DNA of 10,004 nucleotides from Candidatus Spyradosoma merdigallinarum (GCA_018713755.1 DVOG01000116.1:1-10004), one strand, 5' to 3'. Shown: positions 1-7,217, counted from the first letter of the stretch. Notes: generated from the letters alone by a model not told the origin. Numbers and translations: made by a program.

Positions 1-1047
1 GTAGCCGCGAGCCGCAGCGAGCCTGACGGCGTCGTCGGCGTAGCCGTCGTTCAGCACGGGACCGTTGTCGCTTGTGAAGATGACGATGGTTTTTTCGGAG
101 AGATTTTCCTTTTCGAGCAGATCGAGCAGCGCGCCGACCTGCGCATCGGCTTCGAGAATCACGTCGCCGCGCGGACCGAGACCGGACTTCCCGGCGAATT
201 CCGGCGCGGGAACGCGCGGCACGTGCGGCTGGTGCAGCGCGTAGTAAAGAAAGAACGGCCGGTCCTTGTTTTCGCGAATGAATTCGTGCGCCTTCGCGGA
301 AAGCACGTCCGCCATCTCCTCGTCGACCCAGCGCGCGGCGTTCCCGCCTTTCATGAAGCCGATGCGGGACACGCCGTTGACGATCGAGCCGTCGTGCCCG
401 TGGTTCGGCGACGGGTGCAGCTTGAGCAATTCGGGATGCGTTTTCCCGGTCGGTTCGCCGGGGAAATTTTTCCGGTAGCTCACCCGGATCGGGTCGGCGG
501 GATCGAGACCGACGACGTATCCGTCGGAAAAATACACGCAGGGCACGCGGTCGTTCGTCGCCGCCATGATGAAGGAGCGGTCGAAGCCGATGTCATTCGG
601 TCCCGGGGAAACGAATTTGTTCCAGTCGGAATTCCCTTTGCCGAGGCCGAGATGCCATTTCCCGACGGCGGCGGTCGCGTAGCCGCGGGAACGGAACATC
701 GTCGCGACGGTCGGCTTGTCCGTCGGCACGATCAGCGGAGAATCGCCGGGCAAAACGTCAACGCGCCCGCGCCACGGGTAAATGCCGGTGAGCAGCCCGT
801 AGCGGCTCGGCGAACTCGTCGCCGACGCGGCGTAGCCGCGCGTAAAGCGCAGACCGTTTTCCGCGAGGCGGTCGAAATTCGGCGTTTTCAGCGACGAGCC
901 GTAGGCGGAAACGTCGCCGTAGCCGAGGTCGTCCGCGATGACGACGATGACGTTGGGCAAGACCTCTTCCGCGGGAGCGGCGGAGACGGCGGCGGGCAGG
1001 AGGAAGGCCGCCGCGGAAATTTTTTTCAGAAGACCCGAGATTTTCAT
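1..1047 (-). CDS. Secreted serine-type sulfatase (arylsulfatase family), 3' end beyond left edge
   Basis: This is a sulfate-ester hydrolase of the alkaline-phosphatase superfamily, probably acting on a sulfated glycan outside the cytoplasm; the substrate cannot be told. The 349 codons from ATG (1047) to the window edge are all open. Residues 1-26 form a signal peptide (lysines near the N-terminus, an Ala/Leu core, a likely cut after APA-26). The metal-site start VADDLGYGD has its Asp pair at 39-40. The active-site motif is S78-S-P-S-R82, so the residue converted to formylglycine is serine, not cysteine. GKWHLG (129-134), HQPH (272-275) and TSDNG (325-329) are the expected later metal and sulfate-site motifs. 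Serine-type enzymes are known to be matured by the radical-SAM enzyme anSME, so that gene should exist elsewhere. No convincing ribosome site precedes the start. The pilC terminator lies upstream, so it is probably its own transcription unit. The family is very likely; the subfamily is unassigned. Confidence 0.93.
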   Translation of the reverse strand, partial: MKISGLLKKISAAAFLLPAAVSAAPAEEVLPNVIVVIADDLGYGDVSAYGSSLKTPNFDRLAENGLRFTRGYAASATSSPSRYGLLTGIYPWRGRVDVLPGDSPLIVPTDKPTVATMFRSRGYATAAVGKWHLGLGKGNSDWNKFVSPGPNDIGFDRSFIMAATNDRVPCVYFSDGYVVGLDPADPIRVSYRKNFPGEPTGKTHPELLKLHPSPNHGHDGSIVNGVSRIGFMKGGNAARWVDEEMADVLSAKAHEFIRENKDRPFFLYYALHQPHVPRVPAPEFAGKSGLGPRGDVILEADAQVGALLDLLEKENLSEKTIVIFTSDNGPVLNDGYADDAVRLAAARGY

Positions 1048-1112
1048 GGCGCAGAATTTTTCAAAAAAGGCGGCGGGACGCAACGCGGAAACGTTCCCGC
1101 GAGGAAGCGAAA

Positions 1113-1158
1113 AAAAAGCGTTCCCGCGGGATTTTCTTTTCCTGCGGGAACGCTTTTT
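1113..1158 (-). terminator. Intrinsic terminator after pilC, built from an inverted pair of the GCGGGAACG motif
   Basis: A perfect 15-bp stem pairs 1113-1127 with 1144-1158. Four more pairs (1128-1131 with 1140-1143, one of them G-T) extend it inward around an 8-nt loop. On the minus strand it is followed by a run of eight T (1117 down to 1110) and starts about 25 nt after the pilC stop codon, so it should end the pil transcript before the sulfatase gene. The stem arms are one copy of CGTTCCCGC (1119-1127) and one of GCGGGAACG (1144-1152). Confidence 0.9.
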
Positions 1159-1182
1159 CCGAGATGCGCCGCGGGAGCGCGC

Positions 1183-2403
1183 TCAGGTCATTTTCTGAAT
1201 GATCGTGATGATCGGCATGAACATCGCGACGACGATCGTCCCGACGACGACGGCGAGGAAGAGGATCAGCACCGGTTCGATGATGGACGTCAGCGCGCCG
1301 ACGGCATTGTCGACTTCTTCGTCGTAAGTGTCCGCCACGCGCGTGAGCATTTCGGGGAGCTGCCCGGTTTCTTCGCCGACCTGCACCATGGAGCAGACCA
1401 TCGGCGGGAACACTTTCGCCTGTTCCAGCGGCTGCGCGAGCGTGTCGCCGTCGCGCACGCGGTCATGAACGCGGGAAAGCGCGTCGCGCAGCACGACGTT
1501 GTCGAGCGTGTCGCGCGTGATCGTCATCGCCTGCAGAATCGGCACGCCGGAGGACATCAGCGTCCCGAACGTCCGCGCGAAGCGGGAGACCGTGACGATT
1601 TGGACGAACGAGCCGACTTTCGGGAGCTTGAAGACAATGCGGTCGATCACCGCCTTCGTTTTCGCGTTCCGAAAAAGGAAGCGGATGCCGAAGACGGCGC
1701 CGACGATGACGAGTATCGTCAGAATCCAGTGCTGACTGAGCGTGTCCCCGAGATCCATGACGAATTTCGTCAGCGGCGGCATCGTCCCGCCCTGCGAGGA
1801 AATCATTTTCTGAAAGGAAGGCACGACGAAAGTCAGCAGCACCCACACGATGATGAACGCGACGGAGAGCACGACGACGGGATAGACCATCGCCGACTTG
1901 ACTTTCTTTTTGATTTTCATCGCCTTTTCCTGAAACATCGCGAGGCGATCGAGCACGGTGTCGAGCACGCCGCCCGCTTCGCCCGCGCGGATCATGTTGA
2001 CGTAAAGCCGGTCGAACATGCGCGGATACTGGGAGAGCGCGTCGGAGAGCGAGTTCCCGCCTTGGATGTTTTCGGAAATATTCGTGAGCGCGGTCTTGAA
2101 CACGGGATTCTTTTCCTGCCCGGAAAGAATCTGCATCGCGCGCAGAAGCGGCAGTCCCGCCGTCAGCAGCGTCGCGAGCTGACGCGTGAAAATCGTCAGT
2201 TGCTCGACGGAAATTTTCTTGTTGTAGCCGGCGGATTTCCTGGATGATTTTTTCCCGACGGAAAATCCTTCCGGCGAAAGGGAGGACACGATCAGGCGCT
2301 GCGCGGCGAGTTTCGCGTGCGCCTGCTCTTCGTTGGGTGCGTCAATTTTTCCGGTGACCGGCTTGCCGTTCGCGTCGATCGCGGAATACTTGAATTTTGC
2401 CAT
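1183..2403 (-). CDS. pilC: PilC/GspF-type inner-membrane platform protein
   Basis: This 406-residue polytopic membrane protein is the platform on which the pilus ATPases act in type IV pilus and type II secretion machines. An N-terminal cytoplasmic segment (MAKFKYSAID onward) is followed by two T2SSF repeats, about residues 70-195 and 272-400. Each carries the family's Gly-Glu signature: MIRAGEAGG at 137-145 and MVQVGEETGQ at 339-348. Hydrophobic spans lie near 171-196, 226-245 and 373-402, as expected for the family. Length is normal. It is the last gene of the pil cluster, 88 bp after the upstream ATPase stop, and is closed by the terminator at 1113-1158. No Shine-Dalgarno site is visible; a promoter candidate lies just upstream. 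GspF of a type II secretion system is the alternative, but the adjacent pilT favours PilC. Confidence 0.93.
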   Translation of the reverse strand: MAKFKYSAIDANGKPVTGKIDAPNEEQAHAKLAAQRLIVSSLSPEGFSVGKKSSRKSAGYNKKISVEQLTIFTRQLATLLTAGLPLLRAMQILSGQEKNPVFKTALTNISENIQGGNSLSDALSQYPRMFDRLYVNMIRAGEAGGVLDTVLDRLAMFQEKAMKIKKKVKSAMVYPVVVLSVAFIIVWVLLTFVVPSFQKMISSQGGTMPPLTKFVMDLGDTLSQHWILTILVIVGAVFGIRFLFRNAKTKAVIDRIVFKLPKVGSFVQIVTVSRFARTFGTLMSSGVPILQAMTITRDTLDNVVLRDALSRVHDRVRDGDTLAQPLEQAKVFPPMVCSMVQVGEETGQLPEMLTRVADTYDEEVDNAVGALTSIIEPVLILFLAVVVGTIVVAMFMPIITIIQKMT

Positions 2404-2441
2404 AAGTTTTTCGTGGGAGCGGGGTTAAAGAATCGGACGGG

Positions 2442-2470
2442 ATTTTAAGCCTTCCTCGTTTTATCTACAA
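2442..2470 (-). promoter_or_regulatory. Candidate sigma-70-type promoter for pilC
   Basis: Read on the minus strand, a -35-like TTGTAG (2470-2465) and a -10-like TAAAAT (2447-2442) are separated by exactly 17 nt. They lie in the unusually AT-rich gap between the upstream ATPase stop and pilC. A start near 2435 would leave a leader of about 30 nt. This would allow pilC to be expressed apart from the upstream genes. It is a pattern match only. Confidence 0.45.
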
Positions 2471-2491
2471 CAATAGAAATTTTGTAAAGAA

Positions 2492-4165
2492 TTAAGTGTA
2501 TTTCAGGACCTCCTCGATGGTGGTCAGCCCGTCGAAAATGCAGCGCAGACCGTCGTCGCGGAGCGTGCGCATGCCGCTTTCGATCGCCTTCTGCTTGAGG
2601 ACGAGCGTCGGCGCCTTCTTCGTGATGAGTTCCCGTATGGAGTCGTTGATGACCATCAGCTCGAAAAGCCCCTGCCGCCCTTTGTAGCCGGTGCGGTTGC
2701 ACTCGGAACATCCTTTTCCGTAGAAGAACTGCTTTTCCGCGATTTCGAGAGGATCGACCTGCAGCATGGAAATCACGTTCTGATCCGGCTCGTAAGCTGT
2801 TTTGCAATGGCGGCAAATGCGGCGGAGCAGACGCTGGCCGAGCACGCCTTCGAGCGAAGCCGAAATCAGGAACGGCTCCAGCCCCATGTCGACGAGACGC
2901 GTGACGGCGCCGGGAGCGTCGTTCGTGTGAAGCGTCGCCAGCACGACGTGCCCCGTCAGCGACGCCTGCACGGCGATTTGCCCGGTTTCCAGGTCGCGGA
3001 TTTCCCCGACCATGATGGTGTCCGGGTCCTGACGCAGGAACGAACGCAGCGCAGACGCGAACGTGAGACCGACCTGGTGGTTGATCTGCACCTGCATGAT
3101 GCCTTCGATTTCGTATTCGACGGGATCTTCGGCGGTGAGAATCTTGACGTCCACGGTGTTGACTTCCCGCAACGCGGAATACAGCGTCGTCGTCTTCCCG
3201 GAACCCGTCGGTCCCGTGACGATGAAAATTCCGTTCGGGCGATTCACGAGCTTGCGGATGCCGTTCATGATTTCCGGCTCCATCGAAAGGTTCTCCAGGT
3301 CGAGGTTCACCACGCCCTTGTCGAGAATACGAAGCACGACGGATTCGCCGAACTGCGTCGGGAGCGTGGAAACGCGCAAGTCGATCGGGCGCCCGCCGAT
3401 TGTCGTCTTGATGCGGCCGTCCTGCGGGATGCGCTTTTCCGCGATGTTCAGCCCGGACATGACCTTGATGCGCGCCGTCACCGCGTTTGCGAGGCTTTTC
3501 GGCGGCGGCGCCATTTCGTAAAGCGCGCCGTCGATGCGGTAGCGGATGCGGAACTGGTCTTCGAACGGTTCGAAATGGATGTCGGAGGCCTTCGCCTTCA
3601 CGGCTTCCTGCAGCACGACGTCGACGAAGCGGATAATCGGCGCCTGATTCGCGGAATTCGCCGCGGCGTCGTCGGAATCGATCCCGTCCAAATCGATTTC
3701 GGAAAGAATGTCTTCGATGGACGAGTGCTGCTCGCCGTAGAACTTCACGATCGCGCCGTCCATCTGCACGGGATCGCAAACCGAAAGCTCGACGTCCCGC
3801 CGCAGCGTGAACGAAAGGTCGTCGACGATGCTGAAATTCATCGGGTCCTTCGCGAGAAACCAGACTTTGTTCGGGTCGGCGCGGTAGGGAACGATCCCGT
3901 ATTTGTGCGCCTGGTCCGGCTTGATGATGCGGAGAATTTCGGGATCGACGCGGTCGGGAATCTCGCCGACGTATTCGACGCCGAGATTGCGGGCGATGAT
4001 TTCGAGCATCGCGGCGCGGTCAAAAAAGCCGCCGTCTTCAAGCACGTCCGTGAACGGTTTCCCGATTTCGACGTGCTCTTCCCACGCTTCATCGAGCTGT
4101 TCCCGGGAAATTTGCCCGGATTCCTCGAAAATCGATTTTAAAGTTTCGCTGTGTTCGTCAAACAT
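2492..4165 (-). CDS. pilB: PilB/GspE-type pilus extension ATPase (copy next to pilC)
   Basis: This 557-residue hexameric secretion ATPase is expected to power pilus polymerisation from the cytoplasmic side. An N-terminal GspE/MshE-type region (about 1-150) is followed by the T2SSE motor. Visible motifs are AEKRIPQDGRI (242-252), Walker A GPTGSGKTT (318-326, Lys324), the Asp box AEDPVEYE (345-352), Walker B in RQDPDTIMVGEIRD (378-391), the His box from H406 to H413, and a tetracysteine zinc site (C451, C454, C486, C489). Length is typical. The ATG at 4165 is 21 nt past the pilT stop with no Shine-Dalgarno site; instead a GCGGGAACG motif copy ends two bases before it, suggesting translational coupling. 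It sits between pilT and pilC, so I call it PilB. GspE of a type II system is the alternative, and a second paralogue lies upstream. Confidence 0.92.
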   Translation of the reverse strand: MFDEHSETLKSIFEESGQISREQLDEAWEEHVEIGKPFTDVLEDGGFFDRAAMLEIIARNLGVEYVGEIPDRVDPEILRIIKPDQAHKYGIVPYRADPNKVWFLAKDPMNFSIVDDLSFTLRRDVELSVCDPVQMDGAIVKFYGEQHSSIEDILSEIDLDGIDSDDAAANSANQAPIIRFVDVVLQEAVKAKASDIHFEPFEDQFRIRYRIDGALYEMAPPPKSLANAVTARIKVMSGLNIAEKRIPQDGRIKTTIGGRPIDLRVSTLPTQFGESVVLRILDKGVVNLDLENLSMEPEIMNGIRKLVNRPNGIFIVTGPTGSGKTTTLYSALREVNTVDVKILTAEDPVEYEIEGIMQVQINHQVGLTFASALRSFLRQDPDTIMVGEIRDLETGQIAVQASLTGHVVLATLHTNDAPGAVTRLVDMGLEPFLISASLEGVLGQRLLRRICRHCKTAYEPDQNVISMLQVDPLEIAEKQFFYGKGCSECNRTGYKGRQGLFELMVINDSIRELITKKAPTLVLKQKAIESGMRTLRDDGLRCIFDGLTTIEEVLKYT

Positions 4166-4186
4166 TGCGGGAACGCGGTTGATGGA

Positions 4187-5275
4187 TTAAAGGAGAGAAA
4201 GCTGGCGGAGCTTGTCGCGCATTTCGTTGGGCGCCTGCGCGAATTTGACCGCTTCGGAGGACTCGATGTAGCCCTCCTGCGCCAGCGTGAGCAGATGACT
4301 GTCGAGCGTGCGCATGCCGAGGTTGCCGCCCGTCTGGATGTCCGACGTGATGCGGTACGTCTTGTTGTCGCGAATCAGCGCGGACGTCGAGTCCGTGTTG
4401 ATCATGATTTCGTAGGCGGCGATGCGTCCGCCGTCGCGCCGGCGGCAAAGCACCTGCGAAATGACGGCGACGAGCGACGACGCCAGCTGCGTGCGGATCT
4501 GGTCTTTCGTGTCCGCCGGGAACGCGTCCACGATGCGGTCGACCGTCCGCGCCGCTCCCGTCGTGTGCAGCGTCGCGAAAACGAGATGCCCCGTTTCCGC
4601 AGCGGAAACGGCGGCGGTGATGGTTTCCAGGTCGCGCATTTCGCCGACGAGAATGATGTCCGGGTCCTGGCGGAGCGCGCCACGGATCGCCTCGGCGAAA
4701 GAGGGAACGTCGCGGCCGATTTCGCGCTGCGTGACGACGGAACGCTGGTGGTCGTGGAAGTATTCGATCGGGTCTTCGATCGTGATGATGTGCTTTTCCT
4801 CGTTGCGGTTGATCCAGTTGAGCATCGAGGCGAGCGTCGTCGTCTTGCCGGAACCCGTCGGTCCCGTGACGAGGATCAGTCCGCGCTGGCGCTGCAACAG
4901 CGCCTTGACCTTGTCGGAAAGGCCGAGCTGCTCGAGCTCGAACATCTTGTTCGGAATCTGCCGCAGCACGATTCCGTAGCCGTTCGCGTCGCCGTGCCCG
5001 TGACGCGCCTTGAAAATGCTGACGCGGAAGCGCGCCTTCCCTTCGAAGGAAAAGCCGAAGTCGCAGCCGCCGCGCTCCTGAAGCCGCGCCCAATGATGCT
5101 CGGGAGCGATTTCCCGCGCCATCACTTCCGTTTCCTCCGCCGTCAGCGCGGGGCCTTCCACGGGAAGCATCGCGCCGGAGATGCGCAGCACCGGCGCCTG
5201 GTCGATGTGAATGTGAAGGTCGCTCGCGCTTTCGCTGACGACGAGTTCCAGCAAATCTTTCAACGTGTAATTCAT
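4187..5275 (-). CDS. pilT: PilT-type pilus retraction ATPase
   Basis: This 362-residue hexameric ATPase drives type IV pilus depolymerisation, and so twitching or DNA uptake where those occur. The N-terminal PAS-like part starts MNYTLKDLLEL with SASDLHIH (16-23), typical of PilT. The motor has Walker A GPTGSGKTT (138-146, Lys144), the Asp box IEDPIEYFH (166-174), Walker B DIILVGEMRD (206-215), a His box from H230 to H237 and TVDRIVDAFP (244-253). A divergent version of the PilT C-terminal AIRNLIRE signature appears as SALIRDNK (298-305), followed by QTGGNLGMRTLD (314-325). The tetracysteine zinc site of PilB is absent, as expected. The ATG at 5275 is preceded by AAGGA at 5-nt spacing. It sits between two PilB-type ATPase genes. 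PilU is possible, but these motifs and the length favour PilT. Confidence 0.95.
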   Translation of the reverse strand: MNYTLKDLLELVVSESASDLHIHIDQAPVLRISGAMLPVEGPALTAEETEVMAREIAPEHHWARLQERGGCDFGFSFEGKARFRVSIFKARHGHGDANGYGIVLRQIPNKMFELEQLGLSDKVKALLQRQRGLILVTGPTGSGKTTTLASMLNWINRNEEKHIITIEDPIEYFHDHQRSVVTQREIGRDVPSFAEAIRGALRQDPDIILVGEMRDLETITAAVSAAETGHLVFATLHTTGAARTVDRIVDAFPADTKDQIRTQLASSLVAVISQVLCRRRDGGRIAAYEIMINTDSTSALIRDNKTYRITSDIQTGGNLGMRTLDSHLLTLAQEGYIESSEAVKFAQAPNEMRDKLRQLSLL

Positions 5276-5280
5276 GTTTT

Positions 5281-5285
5281 TCCTT
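5281..5285 (-). promoter_or_regulatory. Ribosome binding site of pilT
   Basis: AAGGA on the minus strand lies 5 nt before the ATG at 5275. It is one of only two clear Shine-Dalgarno sites in the cluster and supports this start. Confidence 0.7.
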
Positions 5286-5369
5286 TTCGAAAAGCGCCGA
5301 AACGCCTTTTTGCTTTTCCCTCTTGCCTGAGTGTTCTTCCGAAAATATTCCGCGCGTTCCCGCCGAGGC

Positions 5370-7094
5370 TCATTCGACTTCCACCGTCGTGGAAAGCACT
5401 TCTTCGACCGTCGTGATGCCCGCCGCGATTTTGCGGATGCCGTCTTCGCGCATCGTGCGCATCCCGAGTTCCCGCACCTTCCGCCGCAAATCGACGAGCG
5501 AGACGTTGCGGTAAATCATTTCCTGGATTTCCTCGTTGACCATGAAAATCTCGAACACGCCGCGCCGTCCGCGATAGCCCGTATTGTGGCACTTCGAACA
5601 ACCGCGCCCCTTCTGGAAATTCGCGCTCGAAAGATCGCCCACGGTCATCCCGATGGAAATCAGCTCCTTCTCCGACGGCGTGTAGGACTCCGCGCAGTCC
5701 GGACAAATGCGCCGCACGAGGCGCTGCGCCAGCACGCCGCGCAGCGACGCGGAAACCAGGAACGGCTTCACGCCGATGTCGACGAGACGCGAGACCGCAG
5801 ACGGAGCGTCGTTCGTATGAAGCGTGGAAAACACCATGTGCCCCGTCAGCGACGCGTTGACGGCGATTTCCGCCGTTTCCAAGTCGCGGATTTCCCCGAT
5901 CATGATGATGTTCGGCGCCTGACGCAGCATCGCGCGCAACGCCGCGGAGAACGTCATGCCCACTTCGCGCCGCACCTGCACCTGGTTGATGCCGGGCATC
6001 TGGTATTCGACAGGGTCTTCCACCGTGATGATTTTTCGGTCCGGCTGATTGATGTAATTCAGCGCCGAATACAGCGTCGTCGATTTGCCGGATCCCGTCG
6101 GTCCCGTGACGAGGAAAATGCCGTCCGCTCCCGTGATGATTTTCTGGAACGTCGCCTGGTCGTCGGAGAAAAAGCCCAGCTCGGGCAACCCCAGCCGCAG
6201 CCCTTCTTTGTCGAGAATACGCATGACGATCGACTCGCCGTAAACCGTCGGGAGCACGGAAACGCGCAAGTCGACGTCCTTCCCGGAAACCTGAATCTGA
6301 ATGCGGCCGTCCTGCGGGATGCGCTTTTCCGCGAGCGAAACTTCCGCCATCAGCTTCAGCCGCGCGATGATCGACGCCTGCAGACGCTTCGGAGGATTTT
6401 CCACCTCCTGCAGCACGCCGTCGATGCGGTAGCGCACGCGGAAACGCTTCTCCAGCGGTTCCATGTGAATGTCGGACGCGCGACGCCGAATCGCTTCCGT
6501 GATGAGTAAATTGACGTATTTGATGATCGGCGCGTCCTCCGCGCTCGCGCCCTTTTCGTCGTTCCCGGGAATCTTCACGTTCGCGTCGCCCGTTCCCGTG
6601 CCGAAAATTTCCCGCATCGCGTCGCTCTGCGGCGGATTCTCCTCGCCGTAGGCCCGCTTGATCGCTTCCCGGATGTCGTCCGGCGGCGCGAGACGGAAAG
6701 AAACGGACATGCCGATCAGACGCGCCAGCTCGTCCATCATGTCCGTGTCCAGCGGATCCGCCGTGACGGCAAGCATCTGCGAGCCCTCGATCTGCAACGG
6801 CAGCACGTTGTAGCGGTCGGCGAGCTCGCGCCCCATCCTCTCGAGCGCTTCCTGCGTCGGCCTCACCTCCTGAAGATCCGCCACTTCCATGTCGAACTGC
6901 TGCGCGAGCAGCGCCGTAATCGCCGCCCACGTCGTGTAGCCCTTGTCGACGAGAAGCGTCAGCGCCTCCGTGTCCGCCTTGTCTTCGGGAACGCCTTGCG
7001 CGAGCACGTATTCGCGCGCCGCGGCGACGGTGTCCGGCGGCACGAGCTGCTCGCTTTGAATCAGTTGAATGACGTAATCATCTGCGGAAATCAC
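5370..7094 (-). CDS. Second PilB/GspE-type secretion ATPase, first gene of the pil cluster
   Basis: This is a 574-residue type II/IV secretion ATPase paralogous to the one at 2492-4165. An N-terminal GspE/MshE-type domain (about 1-150) precedes a variable linker (150-185) and the T2SSE motor. Motifs are SDIHMEPLEKRFRVRYRIDG (208-227), AEKRIPQDGRI (255-265), Walker A GPTGSGKST (331-339, Lys337), the Asp box VEDPVEY (358-364), the Walker B region IIMIGEIRD (396-404), a His box from H419 to H426, and a zinc tetracysteine (C464, C467, C499, C502). The usual Asp-Pro-Asp before Walker B is Ala-Pro-Asn (393-395). The frame is open back to 7490, but family homology begins at the GTG at 7094, which has AGGAG upstream; the upstream extension overlaps the divergent gene and looks unlike any ATPase. 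It may serve a second pilus, a type II secretion system or a hetero-ATPase; the sequence does not decide. Confidence 0.9.
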   Translation of the reverse strand: MISADDYVIQLIQSEQLVPPDTVAAAREYVLAQGVPEDKADTEALTLLVDKGYTTWAAITALLAQQFDMEVADLQEVRPTQEALERMGRELADRYNVLPLQIEGSQMLAVTADPLDTDMMDELARLIGMSVSFRLAPPDDIREAIKRAYGEENPPQSDAMREIFGTGTGDANVKIPGNDEKGASAEDAPIIKYVNLLITEAIRRRASDIHMEPLEKRFRVRYRIDGVLQEVENPPKRLQASIIARLKLMAEVSLAEKRIPQDGRIQIQVSGKDVDLRVSVLPTVYGESIVMRILDKEGLRLGLPELGFFSDDQATFQKIITGADGIFLVTGPTGSGKSTTLYSALNYINQPDRKIITVEDPVEYQMPGINQVQVRREVGMTFSAALRAMLRQAPNIIMIGEIRDLETAEIAVNASLTGHMVFSTLHTNDAPSAVSRLVDIGVKPFLVSASLRGVLAQRLVRRICPDCAESYTPSEKELISIGMTVGDLSSANFQKGRGCSKCHNTGYRGRRGVFEIFMVNEEIQEMIYRNVSLVDLRRKVRELGMRTMREDGIRKIAAGITTVEEVLSTTVEVE

Positions 7095-7104
7095 GATGTC
7101 GGGT

Positions 7105-7109
7105 CTCCT
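7105..7109 (-). promoter_or_regulatory. Ribosome binding site deciding the GTG start of the upstream pil ATPase
   Basis: AGGAG on the minus strand lies 10 nt before the GTG at 7094. The GTG-encoded methionine immediately precedes ISADDYVIQL, where family-like sequence begins. A C/U-rich stretch (about 7111-7156) lies just upstream in the predicted leader. Confidence 0.65.
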
Positions 7110-7189
7110 GGTGAGGTGAAAAAAGGGGCGGGGAAACTGAAAAAAAGGGGAAGTGTCCGATCCGAAACGCTTCGACGGCGGCGTCGTCT

Positions 7190-7217
7190 CCGTTCCGAAA
7201 AAGAACGGCGCTTTTTT
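7190..7217 (+). terminator. Orphan plus-strand hairpin with a U-tract between divergent genes
   Basis: A 6-bp perfect stem (CCGTTC 7190-7195 with GAACGG 7203-7208) has a 7-nt loop, then three bases and six T (7212-7217), in plus orientation. No plus-strand gene ends before it, so it may stop antisense or spurious transcription, or end a small RNA. Read on the minus strand, the same hairpin falls at the 5' end of the predicted pil leader, where it could protect the mRNA. The stem is short and the role uncertain. Confidence 0.3.

Noticed and set aside
223..2247. Long plus-strand open frame of 674 codons opposite the sulfatase and pilC
   Set aside because: It is the antisense of two clear protein families. 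Its product is a His/Arg/Asp-rich low-complexity string with no domain, typical of shadow frames in GC-rich DNA.
5289..5315. Hairpin between the first ATPase and pilT as an intergenic terminator
   Set aside because: The pairing is short, needs a bulge, and has no adequate T-tract after it on the minus strand. It also overlaps the pilT leader.
2807..5416. Two long plus-strand open frames opposite pilB and pilT (2807-4141 and 4151-5416)
   Set aside because: Both lie wholly against well-supported ATPase genes, have Arg/Asp/His-rich low-complexity products and no recognisable motif.
3411..6334. The 34-bp identical segment as a mobile-element or recombination-site repeat
   Set aside because: Both copies are inside conserved codons of paralogous ATPases at the same protein position, with no inverted repeats or transposase.
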